Below, piece after piece: positions 45,425 to 54,145 of a stretch of DNA of 64,000 nt. Location: positions 248,001 to 312,000 of the forward strand of contig NZ_PQVG01000005.1 in NCBI RefSeq assembly GCF_002920895.1. Direction: 5' to 3'. Made by a program: the position numbers and the translations under genes. This DNA is from Flavobacterium alvei (GTDB lineage: Bacteria > Bacteroidota > Bacteroidia > Flavobacteriales > Flavobacteriaceae). The stretch's first letter is position 1; each line of letters starts with the position of its first letter. The notes under the pieces are model-generated. The model saw nothing but the letters and a program-made list of their open reading frames with translations, did no database searches and had not been told where the DNA came from.

Positions 45425-48400
45425 ATGACAATTCAAGAATATCTATCCAAAATAAATACACTTTATATAACTGGCAATGCTCGTGAACACTCCTATCGTG
45501 GCGATTTGCAAAACCTGATTATGGCAATTTTGCCCGATGTTTTGGTAACCAATGAACCAGCTAGAGTAAGTTGTGGCGCACCCGATTATGTGTTAACTCG
45601 TAAAGATGTACCCATTGGTTATATTGAAGCCAAAGACATTGGGGTGGATCTAGCAGACAAAAAACTAAAGGAACAATTTGACCGTTATAAATCGGGATTG
45701 TCGAATTTGGTTTTTACCGATTATATGGATTTTCATTTTTATAAAGAAGGTGAATTTGTAACCAAAATTGCGATTGCTTCGGTTGAAAACGGATTGATTA
45801 TTCCACAACCCGAAAACTTTGAGACCTTTACCAACTTAATAAAAAACTTTGCCCAAACCATTTCTCAAACCATCAAATCGCCTACCAAGTTGGCACAAAT
45901 GATGGCAGGAAAAGCCAAATTGATGGCAGATGTTATCGAAAAATCATTGACTAATGACGACCAAGAAGGCAAACGCTCCCAAATAAAATCGCAAATGTTG
46001 TCGTTTCAGCAAATGCTGATTCACGATATCGACAACAAAGCTTTTGCCGATATTTATGCACAAACCATTGCTTACGGAATGTTTGCCGCTAGATACCACG
46101 ACCCTACTTTACCTACTTTCTCGAGAATGGAAGCCGCTGAATTAATCCCGAAATCGAATCCTTTTCTTCGGAAATTGTTTCAAGATATTGCAGGATTTGA
46201 TCTCGACATTCGTTTGACTTGGATGGTGGACGAACTCGTTAACATTTTCTTGGCGAGTGATGTGGCTACGATTATGAAAAATTTTGGTCGAAGCACCAAA
46301 CAAGAAGATCCCGTGGTGCATTTTTATGAAACCTTTTTGGGCGAATACAACCCTGCCTTGCGAAAAGCCCGTGGGGTTTGGTACACACCGCAACCCGTGG
46401 TTAACTTTATTGTACGTGCGGTGGATGATATTTTGAAAACCGAATTCGATTTGCCACAAGGATTGGCTGACACCAGCAAAATAAAAATCAAGAAAAAAGC
46501 CGTAACCCAAACCAAAGGGAAAGATGCTAAAATAAAAGAGGTAGAAACCGAGGTTGAAGTACACAAAGTACAAATTCTAGACCCAGCCACAGGAACAGGA
46601 ACATTTTTGGCAGAAGTAGTCAAACACATTCATAAAAAATTTGAAGGACAACAAGGCATTTGGAGCAAATATGTAACCAATGATTTGATTCCTCGACTGA
46701 ATGGTTTTGAACTCTTGATGGCAAGTTATGCAATGGCGCACCTCAAAATGGATATGCTCCTTACTGAAACAGGCTATAAACCTAGCGATGACCAGCGTTT
46801 TCGTATTTTCCTGACCAACAGTTTGGAAGAAGCCCATCCTGATACCCAAACCCTTTTCAGTTCGTGGCTCTCCGACGAAGCTGACCAAGCCAACGCCATA
46901 AAGCGTGATGCACCTGTTATGGTGGTGATTGGAAATCCGCCTTATAGTGTAAGTAGTTCAAATAAAAGTGAATGGATTCAAAATTTAATTAAAGATTATA
47001 AGAAAGATTTAAACGAAAGAAAAATTAACCTTGACGATGATTACATTAAATTTACTCGTTTCGGGCAACATTTTATTGATAAAAATGGTAGCGGAGTTTT
47101 AGCTTATATTTCTAACAATAGTTTTATTGACGGTATTACACACCGCCAAATGCGAAAACATTTATTGGAAAGTTTTGACAAAATTTACATTCTCGATTTG
47201 CACGGCAATGCCAAGAAAAAGGAAGTTTGTCCCGATGGTTCTCCCGACCAAAACGTTTTCGATATAATGCAAGGTGTTTCTATAAATATTTTTATAAAAA
47301 CTGGTAAAAAGAAAAAAAATGAATTAGGAGAAGTTTTCAATTTTGATTTGTATGGTAAAAGAGATTTTAAATATGAGCACTTATTTAAACAGAATTTAAA
47401 CAATATCAATTGGAATAAATTAGAATGTAAAGAACCTAATTATTTTTACTTTGATAAAAATTTAGCAGAAAACGATATTTATTCAACTTTTATAAAACTA
47501 GACAAACTTTTTCCTAATTATGTCTCTGGAATTCAAAGTAAAAGAGATGAATTAACTATTAAACTAAACGAAAACGAACTTAATAAAACAAAAGATATTT
47601 TATTAAGTGATGAAAACATTGAATTTTTAAGAAAAAAACTTAATTTACCATTAGACGGAAGAGATTGGACTATTAGCGGAGCAATTAATGATTTAAAAAA
47701 CAATAACCCTAAAATACAAAAATACCAACATAGACCTTTTGACGAAAGAGTTACGTTTTATACAGGAAAAAGCAAAGGTTTTTTAGCTTATCCAAGAAAC
47801 AACGTTTTAAAACACTTTATTGAAAAGAAAAATATTGGAATTCTTCTACCTAGACAAGCAATTACTGAAAAGTTTGGTTTTTTTCTGTGTGATAAAATTT
47901 GTGATATAAATTATACTGGAAATGCGGGACAGTTTGGTGCGGGTTTAGTTTTCCCTCTTTATCTCTATCCCGAAACCACCGCCCAACAATCATTACACGA
48001 CAATACGGAAAGAACCCCCAACCTAAACCCCGAAATTGTCAAACAAATTGCGGAAGGTTTGGGTTATTTTTTCTCTCCAGAAAAACCAGATTACAATGTA
48101 CAAACAGAAGAAACCAATCAATTGTATCCCATCGACATACTCGATTATATCTATGCCGTTTTGCATTCGCCCAATTATAGAGAAAAATACAAGGAGTTTC
48201 TGAAGATTGATTTCCCTAGAGTTCCTTATCCAAAAAACCCACGTCAATTTATTGATTTAGTGGAGTTAGGCAGTCAATTGCGTCAAATTCATTTGCTGGA
48301 AAGTCCCATAGTAGAAAATTACATTACACAATATCCCGAAGATGGCGATAATGTGGTTACAAAACCCAAATACGAACAACGCAATTATGTAATAGAGAAC

Positions 48401-48652
48401 GATATTATAATGCATAATGATACCCCCGAACCTATGGGACGTGTGCACATCAACGCAACCCAATATTTTGACAACGTGCCAGAAGCAGCTTGGAATTTTT
48501 ATATTGGTGGTTATCAACCGGCTCAAAAATGGCTCAAAGACCGCAAAGACCGCGAGTTGAGTTATGAGGATATTTTGCATTACCAAAAAATCATCGTGGC
48601 TTTGAGCGAAACGGACAGGATTATGAAAGAAATAGATAAAATTGAGATTTAA
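45425..48652 (+). CDS. Single-chain type ISP/IIG-like restriction-modification protein
   Basis: 1075 residues. The N-terminal nuclease has D54 and E68-x-K70 (GAPDYVLTRKDVPIGYIEAKD), a PD-ExK site. The N6-adenine methylase core has motif I DPATGTGTF (386-394) and motif IV NPPY (504-507). The C-terminal part, with YQHRPFDERVTFYT and YPRNNVL, resembles the ISP (LlaBIII) specificity domain. No SF2 helicase motifs are present, so it is shorter than classical ISP enzymes and closer to a type IIG layout. It should both methylate and cut DNA. Residues about 619-836 are encoded by DNA of about 24% GC, while sampled flanking rows are about 45%. The HEPN-like gene starts 11 bp later. Confidence 0.9.
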   Translation: MTIQEYLSKINTLYITGNAREHSYRGDLQNLIMAILPDVLVTNEPARVSCGAPDYVLTRKDVPIGYIEAKDIGVDLADKKLKEQFDRYKSGLSNLVFTDYMDFHFYKEGEFVTKIAIASVENGLIIPQPENFETFTNLIKNFAQTISQTIKSPTKLAQMMAGKAKLMADVIEKSLTNDDQEGKRSQIKSQMLSFQQMLIHDIDNKAFADIYAQTIAYGMFAARYHDPTLPTFSRMEAAELIPKSNPFLRKLFQDIAGFDLDIRLTWMVDELVNIFLASDVATIMKNFGRSTKQEDPVVHFYETFLGEYNPALRKARGVWYTPQPVVNFIVRAVDDILKTEFDLPQGLADTSKIKIKKKAVTQTKGKDAKIKEVETEVEVHKVQILDPATGTGTFLAEVVKHIHKKFEGQQGIWSKYVTNDLIPRLNGFELLMASYAMAHLKMDMLLTETGYKPSDDQRFRIFLTNSLEEAHPDTQTLFSSWLSDEADQANAIKRDAPVMVVIGNPPYSVSSSNKSEWIQNLIKDYKKDLNERKINLDDDYIKFTRFGQHFIDKNGSGVLAYISNNSFIDGITHRQMRKHLLESFDKIYILDLHGNAKKKEVCPDGSPDQNVFDIMQGVSINIFIKTGKKKKNELGEVFNFDLYGKRDFKYEHLFKQNLNNINWNKLECKEPNYFYFDKNLAENDIYSTFIKLDKLFPNYVSGIQSKRDELTIKLNENELNKTKDILLSDENIEFLRKKLNLPLDGRDWTISGAINDLKNNNPKIQKYQHRPFDERVTFYTGKSKGFLAYPRNNVLKHFIEKKNIGILLPRQAITEKFGFFLCDKICDINYTGNAGQFGAGLVFPLYLYPETTAQQSLHDNTERTPNLNPEIVKQIAEGLGYFFSPEKPDYNVQTEETNQLYPIDILDYIYAVLHSPNYREKYKEFLKIDFPRVPYPKNPRQFIDLVELGSQLRQIHLLESPIVENYITQYPEDGDNVVTKPKYEQRNYVIENDIIMHNDTPEPMGRVHINATQYFDNVPEAAWNFYIGGYQPAQKWLKDRKDRELSYEDILHYQKIIVALSETDRIMKEIDKIEI

Positions 48653-48663
48653 ATAAACATACA

Positions 48664-49986
48664 ATGATTGAATATAATTTTGACATTTCTTTTTTAAATG
48701 TTCCTAATGATAACGTCCAAAATTCCGAGCTTTCAGAAACAATGGAAGCTACATTAACTATCAATATTGATAATATAGAATTACGCATATTTACAGGTCT
48801 AGATAGATTTTCCTTAGTGAAATTACTAACACATTTGGAAAACAAATCTTTTTCAAAATTAAGCAATTTAATTTCAACACATTGCAAAGAAGACATAACA
48901 ATAGATTTGTCTAATTCTATGTTACTATCATTTAGCACATCAGTATCGGACGATGTGATTTCCATTAGTTTAGATTCGGTAAAAATTCATCAACCAATAA
49001 ATTCAGATAAAAATACAGCTACATTTCACTTAAATGAAGTTGGTTTTAATTTTGTAAAACATTTTTACAGTTTTCTTAGCGTAAATGAAAATGTATTTGA
49101 ACTTAAAAAGCGTACAGAAGAAATTTATGAAGGCTATAATTGTAAAGTATTTCCAGGTTTTTCCTATAATTATTCTAGTAGTAGAGATATTCCAGAAATG
49201 AACATCACAAAAATCCCAACTTTAAATTTTGAATTTGAATTGGATGAAAATATGGAAAATTTACTAAAAAAAGTAAATTCAATAATCACGGTTTGTTCAT
49301 TTTTCATGCACTCTAATTTAGAATATTATCGTTCTACTATTCATTTTAAAAACACAAAAATTAATGAATATAAAATACTAAAAAAAACAATTATAAAAGA
49401 CACGTCTATATCCTTTAGAAATTTCAGTCTGAATTGGAAACCAAGTACTTTTTTGTCAGAAAGTTGGAAAAAGGAAGCATTTGACAACTTCGATAAATTA
49501 GAGAAAATAATCAAACTTTTCAATCAAGCACTCATAGTCGATGATAGAAGTAAGTTATTGATTAGATATAATATCATTGAGATATGTATGGGAGGAACTA
49601 CTAAAAATGGAGATAAATTTAAATTCACAGAAAACAAAGACGAAATCTATGAAGAAGCTTTTAAAGTATTACAAGTAATGATTCCTCAAGACGAGCTAAT
49701 AGATTTTAAAACCAAATGGAGTAATGCAATTAGAAATATGGACTATAAACCTATGAAAAGTCCATTAGTAGAATTTTTAAAATCTAATAATTTACCGTTG
49801 GATGAGCTTCCAGTAAAATTTGATGAAATCAAAAAAATGAGAGATTGTATTACTCACGGAAGTATTAAGATTAAGCCTAGTCAACTAAACAGAACTAATG
49901 TTTTATTATACAGAATATCCGGTATATTAATTCTTAATCTATTAGGAATTAAAGATTGGACATTCGATACTCATTTAAAAGAATAA
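48664..49986 (+). CDS. Unrecognised protein with C-terminal HEPN-like RxxxxH motif
   Basis: 440 residues with no signal or clear membrane helix. The first half is beta-rich (ATLTINIDNIELRIF, TIDLSNSMLLSFSTSVSDDVISISL). The C-terminal 180 residues are helical and end with KKMRDCITHGSIKIKP, where R393 and H398 form the R-x4-H motif of HEPN ribonucleases, followed by a long hydrophobic helix. The order of beta domain then HEPN recalls ApeA-type abortive-infection proteins. I cannot confirm the family by eye. It is about 25% GC and starts 11 bp after the R-M gene, so the two are co-transcribed. An RNase role in phage defence is inference. Confidence 0.75.
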   Translation: MIEYNFDISFLNVPNDNVQNSELSETMEATLTINIDNIELRIFTGLDRFSLVKLLTHLENKSFSKLSNLISTHCKEDITIDLSNSMLLSFSTSVSDDVISISLDSVKIHQPINSDKNTATFHLNEVGFNFVKHFYSFLSVNENVFELKKRTEEIYEGYNCKVFPGFSYNYSSSRDIPEMNITKIPTLNFEFELDENMENLLKKVNSIITVCSFFMHSNLEYYRSTIHFKNTKINEYKILKKTIIKDTSISFRNFSLNWKPSTFLSESWKKEAFDNFDKLEKIIKLFNQALIVDDRSKLLIRYNIIEICMGGTTKNGDKFKFTENKDEIYEEAFKVLQVMIPQDELIDFKTKWSNAIRNMDYKPMKSPLVEFLKSNNLPLDELPVKFDEIKKMRDCITHGSIKIKPSQLNRTNVLLYRISGILILNLLGIKDWTFDTHLKE

Positions 49987-50006
49987 TTCTAATTTCAAAA
50001 AATCAA

Positions 50007-50066
50007 TTGGCTCCAGCTTTAGCTGGAGTATTTTTGGAATGAATGTAAATTGGCTTTAGCCAAATG
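50007..50066. repeat. Pair of related REP-like palindromes
   Basis: First palindrome CTCCAGCTTTAGCTGGAG at 50011-50028 and second TTGGCTTTAGCCAA at 50050-50063. Both are preceded by AATTGGCT or part of it and share the CTTTAG centre. I recall 'GGCTTTAGCC' and 'CTCCAGC...GCTGGAG' elements in flavobacterial intergenic DNA, so this looks like a REP doublet. No RAYT transposase is in the window. Confidence 0.6.
50011..50035 (+). terminator. Hairpin and T run after the HEPN-like gene (also REP-like)
   Basis: CTCCAGCT and AGCTGGAG pair perfectly around TT and are followed by TATTTTT. It would end the R-M/HEPN transcript, 24 bp after the stop. The same palindrome is part of the REP-like pair. Confidence 0.65.
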
Positions 50067-50117
50067 TATGCAAAGCGTATCAGTCAATATTTTTATAAAA
50101 AAGAAAAACTAAAACCA

Positions 50118-50147
50118 TTTAAAGTGGTCGAATTTGACCACTTTAAA
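50118..50147. repeat. 12-bp inverted repeat upstream of the KilA-N gene
   Basis: Arms TTTAAAGTGGTC and GACCACTTTAAA are perfect, with a 6-nt centre (GAATTT). It lies 20 bp before the KilA-N ATG and is followed by six A residues, not T, so it is an operator candidate rather than a terminator for that gene. Confidence 0.6.
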
Positions 50148-50167
50148 AAACAACAAAAACAGTAGTT

Positions 50168-50980
50168 ATGGCAAAAATTAAGGTTCAAAACACAGAGATA
50201 ACAATAGTGTCTATAAACAATAATGATTACATCTCCATTACTGATATCGCCAAACATAAAACCGATGACACCAGTGCTACCATTGGAAATTGGATGAGAA
50301 ATAGAAATACCCTTTAATTTTTAGGTCTTTGGGAAACCTTATACAATCCCGATTTTAAACCCCTCGAATTCGAGGGGTTTAGAAATGAAGCAGGTTTAAA
50401 TGCTTTTACAATGTCGCCGCAAAAATGGATAAACTCCACAAATGCAATGGGTTTTGTTTCAAAATCAGGGCGGTATGGCGGCACATTTACACACAAAGAC
50501 ATTGCCTTTAAATTTGCCAGTTGGATATCGGTAGAATTTGAATTGTATATTGTAAAAGAATTTCAACGCCTCAAAGAAGAAGAACAAAAACAATTGGGAT
50601 GGAATGCCAAACGAGAATTGGCTAAAATAAACTACCACATTCATACCGATGCTATTAAAACACATTTGATACCAAAAACACTTACAGTACTTCAAACCAG
50701 TTTGGTATATGCCAATGAAGCCGATGTTTTGAATATGGCACTTTTTGGCATCACAGCCAAACAATGGCGAGACGAAAACCCAGATAAAAAAGGAAACCAA
50801 CGCGATTATGCTTCTATAAACCAATTGATTTGTTTGTCTAATCTCGAAAACATAAACGCATTATTTATCGAGCAAAACATTATTCAACAAAAAAGATTAG
50901 AACAACTCAACCAAATTGCCATCAAACAAATGCTCCTTTTAGAAGAAATTACCCAACGCAAATATTTAAAAAATGAATGA
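50168..50980 (+). pseudogene. KilA-N domain protein gene broken by an in-frame ochre codon
   Basis: The frame from ATG 50168 reads MAKIKVQNTEITIVSINN, DYISITDIAKH and NWMRNRNTL, then TAA at 50315-50317. The same frame continues with FLGLWETLYNPDF, SPQKWINSTNAMGF, SKSGRYGGTFTHKDIAFKFASWIS and a helical tail to 50980. The expected residue at the stop is Glu, so GAA to TAA is the simplest change. KilA-N domains bind DNA in phage and mobile-element proteins. An ATG at 50411 could start a 189-residue piece lacking the N-terminal half of the domain. A sequencing error cannot be excluded. Full length would be 270 residues. Confidence 0.82.
50357..50380. repeat. 24-bp perfect palindrome inside the KilA-N pseudogene
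   Basis: Halves AAACCCCTCGAA and TTCGAGGGGTTT meet without a spacer, and one more base pair extends it to 26 bp. It encodes KPLEFEGF in the KilA-N frame. Confidence 0.85.
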
Positions 50981-51021
50981 TTGATTTTTAACTAAAAAAA
51001 TAAAATCATTCCATCTAAAAC

Positions 51022-51058
51022 AAAAAAGTCCTCTGAAAATTCACAGAAGACCTTTTTT
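51022..51058. terminator. Bidirectional terminator between the KilA-N remnant and the MFS gene
   Basis: AAAAAAGTCCTCTG and CAGAAGACCTTTTTT form a stem with one bulge and one mismatch and a loop of 8 nt, between convergent genes. Confidence 0.7.
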
Positions 51059-51075
51059 ATATGATTTAATTATTT

Positions 51076-52359
51076 TTAAAACTTATGCTCGTCTTTGCTA
51101 ATCACCAATAAAGCAAACAAAGAAATACAAGCCGCAATGGTCAAATAAAACCCTACCGAAGCAATTCCAAACTTATCGGCCAACTTAATGGCAATCATTG
51201 GTGCAAAGGCAGCTCCCAAAATTCCTGCCATATTAAAAGTCAATGAAGCTCCGGTATAGCGAACATTGGTAGGAAATAATTCTGATAAAAAAGTTCCGAC
51301 AGGACCGTAGATAAACCCCATCAGCGACATTCCAAGACAAACAAAAAATGTGATTAAAAAAGTACTTCCCGAATTTAAAAAGAACGGAAAAGAAAAACCA
51401 AAAACAGCAATGGCAATAGTAGTATAAATCAACATTTTTCGACGACCTATTTTATCGGCAGCTAAGGCAGAAATTGGAATAAAAATAGCAAAAAACAATA
51501 CCGAAAACAACTGGATCAAGAGTGCTTCCCGATTTGAAAATCCTAAACTCTTGGTATTCCAATTGAGCATAAAAACCGTCATCAAATAAAAAACTAAAAA
51601 AGTGGTGATTGCTGCCAATGTTCCAAAAATCAATTGGTTTTTATACGACTTAAAAACTGTCACAAAAGGAATATTTACCTCTTCGTGTGCTGTCTTCGAA
51701 TTTTCGAAAGAAGGTGTTTCTGAAATTTTAGTTCGGATATAAAAACCAACAAGTACCAAAAGCGAACTGGCAATAAAAGGAATTCTCCAGCCGTAATCCA
51801 TAAAATCTTCGTTACTCATAGAATCTGTTAGCAACAAGAAAGTGCCACCCGACAGCAACAAACCGATTGGCGCACCCAATTGCGGAAACATTCCGTACCA
51901 AGCACGTTTATTAGGTGGAGCATTTTCTATTGCTAACAAAACGGCTCCTCCCCATTCGCCGCCTAATCCAACACCTTGTCCAAAACGGCATAGCATTAAT
52001 AACAAAGGAGCAACAATGCCAATACTAGCATAACTCGGTAAAAAACCAATGGCTACCGTCGAAATTCCCATTGTTAATAAAGCGGCAACCAAGGTAAACT
52101 TACGCCCAATTTTGTCGCCATAATGTCCAAAAAAAGCGGAACCTAAAGGGCGAGACAAAAAAGCTATTGAAAAAGTGGCCAACGATTGCAGGGTTGCCAT
52201 AGTCTTGTCAGCACCTGGAAAAAACAACTGAGGAAACACCAAAACGGCTGCATTGGCATAAATATAAAAATCGAAAAACTCTATAGTGGTTCCTATTAAA
52301 CTGCCAAAAAGTATGTGTTTTAATGAATTCGTTTTTTCAGGATTTACTTTTTCTTCCAT
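51076..52359 (-). CDS. MFS transporter of the metabolite:H+ symporter type
   Basis: 427 residues with twelve predicted helices. The N-terminus SLIGTTIEFFDFYIYANAAVLVFPQLFFP and the loop GHYGDKIGRK are characteristic of the MHS group (ProP, ShiA, KgtP). LLLMLCRFGQGVGLGGEWGGAVLLAIEN is the family signature of helices 4-5. Members import organic acids, betaine or similar solutes with protons. The substrate is not evident. It is divergent from bshC with 101 bp between. Inner membrane, intact. Confidence 0.9.
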   Translation of the reverse strand: MEEKVNPEKTNSLKHILFGSLIGTTIEFFDFYIYANAAVLVFPQLFFPGADKTMATLQSLATFSIAFLSRPLGSAFFGHYGDKIGRKFTLVAALLTMGISTVAIGFLPSYASIGIVAPLLLMLCRFGQGVGLGGEWGGAVLLAIENAPPNKRAWYGMFPQLGAPIGLLLSGGTFLLLTDSMSNEDFMDYGWRIPFIASSLLVLVGFYIRTKISETPSFENSKTAHEEVNIPFVTVFKSYKNQLIFGTLAAITTFLVFYLMTVFMLNWNTKSLGFSNREALLIQLFSVLFFAIFIPISALAADKIGRRKMLIYTTIAIAVFGFSFPFFLNSGSTFLITFFVCLGMSLMGFIYGPVGTFLSELFPTNVRYTGASLTFNMAGILGAAFAPMIAIKLADKFGIASVGFYLTIAACISLFALLVISKDEHKF

Positions 52360-52460
52360 AATGTATTGTTGCGCTATTTCTATAAAATGATGTTAATTTT
52401 CGAAAGTTTCAAAGATTCAATTCCAATATTTTGGTAATTTAGCAACAAATAAAATTTACT

Positions 52461-54074
52461 ATGCCAAACGACTGTATCAGCTACCAAAACTCTGGATATT
52501 TCTCCTCTTTAATGAACGATTATTTAGACCAAAAACCTAATTTACAGTCCCTTTACAATCGTTTTCCCAATCTTGAGAACTTCGAATCGCAAATAAAAGA
52601 AAAAAAAATCAATTTCAATGGCAATGACAATTTCAATAGCAATGTAAAAAGAGCCATTTTAGTTTCAGTTATAGAAAAACAATATGCTAAAATAAATACT
52701 TCGGATAAAACCTTAAACAATATTAAACTTTTAAACAATTCCAATACATTCACAATTACGACCGGCCACCAACTCAATTTGTTTTCGGGGCCTTTGTATT
52801 TTTTGTATAAAATCATTTCGACCATCAATTTAGCCAAGGAATTAAAAGAAAAATATCCCACGGAAAACTTTGTTCCTATTTATTGGATGGCGACTGAAGA
52901 TCACGATTTTGACGAAATCAATTATTTTAATTTTAAAGGTCGAAAGTTTCGCTGGAACAAAGAAAGTTCTGGTCCTGTTGGTCGTTTATCAACCGAAGGT
53001 TTAGATGATTTTTTTGAAGTCTTCTCACACGAATTGGGTATTGGCAAAAATGCCGAAACTATCAAAAAAATGTTTCAGGAATCGTATTTGAACCATTCCA
53101 ATTTGGCTGATGCCACACGTTTTTTGGCAAACGAACTTTTTGGCGAATACGGATTGGTTATTTTGGATGCTGACGATAAAGATTTAAAAAGATTTTTTAT
53201 TCCATATATAAAGGAAGAATTAACACAACACACTTCCCATAAAAAAGTTCTTGAAACCATTCAGAAACTAAAAGATCATACCGTTCAAGTTAACCCACGA
53301 GAGATTAATTTGTTTTATATGGAAAATGATTTGCGGGAAAGAATCATTTTCGAAAATGGAAAATACTTTGTAAACAACACTGAAATTAAATTTTCTGAAA
53401 CGGAAATTTTAGAATTAGTACAAAATCACCCCGAAAAATTCAGTCCCAACGTGATTATGCGTCCGTTGTATCAAGAAGTGATTTTGCCGAATTTATGTTA
53501 CATCGGTGGTGGTGGAGAAATTGCGTATTGGTTGGAATTAAAATCTTTTTTCAATGCAGTCAACGTTACTTTTCCTGTGCTTTTACTTAGAAATTCGGTT
53601 TTATTAGCAACTGAAAAACAAGTAAAAAAAGCAGATAAATTAGGATTGTCTTGGAGTGATTTATTTTCGAAACAAACCGATTTGGTCAATCAAAAAACAG
53701 CAACATTATCTGAATTCCCTATTGATTTTAGGATTCAAAAAGAGCATTTAAGAAAACAATTTGATACGCTTTTAGCAATAGCCAATCAAACCGATGCGTC
53801 TTTTTTAGGTGCAGTAAAAGCACAAGAAGCCAAACAAATAAAGGGATTAGAGAATTTAGAAAAACGTTTGTTGAAAGCTCAAAAACGAAAGCACTCTGAA
53901 ACTTTAGAACGAATTACCGATTTACAAAACGAACTGTTTCCGAACCAAAGTTTACAGGAACGCCAAGCCAATTTTTCGGAATTTTATCTAGAAAACGGGA
54001 AGGATTTAATCCATAAATTAATCACAACCTTGAAAGCTTTAGATTCTAAATTTGAAATCGTAATTCTTTCCTAA
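52461..54074 (+). CDS. bshC: Bacillithiol biosynthesis cysteine-adding enzyme
   Basis: 537 residues. It adds cysteine to glucosaminyl-malate in the last step of bacillithiol formation. BshC motifs are TITTGHQLNLFSGPLYFLYKIISTINLAKEL, PIYWMATEDHDFDEI, ILDADDKDLKRFF, and VIMRPLYQEVILPNLCYIGGGGEIAYWLELK. The C-terminal third is a long coiled coil. bshA and bshB are not in the window, as is common since the genes are often scattered. Cytosolic. The next gene starts 71 bp later on the same strand. Confidence 0.96.
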   Translation: MPNDCISYQNSGYFSSLMNDYLDQKPNLQSLYNRFPNLENFESQIKEKKINFNGNDNFNSNVKRAILVSVIEKQYAKINTSDKTLNNIKLLNNSNTFTITTGHQLNLFSGPLYFLYKIISTINLAKELKEKYPTENFVPIYWMATEDHDFDEINYFNFKGRKFRWNKESSGPVGRLSTEGLDDFFEVFSHELGIGKNAETIKKMFQESYLNHSNLADATRFLANELFGEYGLVILDADDKDLKRFFIPYIKEELTQHTSHKKVLETIQKLKDHTVQVNPREINLFYMENDLRERIIFENGKYFVNNTEIKFSETEILELVQNHPEKFSPNVIMRPLYQEVILPNLCYIGGGGEIAYWLELKSFFNAVNVTFPVLLLRNSVLLATEKQVKKADKLGLSWSDLFSKQTDLVNQKTATLSEFPIDFRIQKEHLRKQFDTLLAIANQTDASFLGAVKAQEAKQIKGLENLEKRLLKAQKRKHSETLERITDLQNELFPNQSLQERQANFSEFYLENGKDLIHKLITTLKALDSKFEIVILS

Positions 54075-54145
54075 AAATCCTTTGGTAAATTTTTAAAATT
54101 GTATAGCTTAGTAATCAAGATATAATTCCAACAAAAACGAAGCTG

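Noticed and set aside
45425..48652. Considered as the PglX methylase of a BREX locus or a full type ISP enzyme
   Set aside because: There are no BREX partner genes nearby and no SF2 helicase motifs between nuclease and methylase, so a single-chain type IIG-like R-M protein is the simpler reading.
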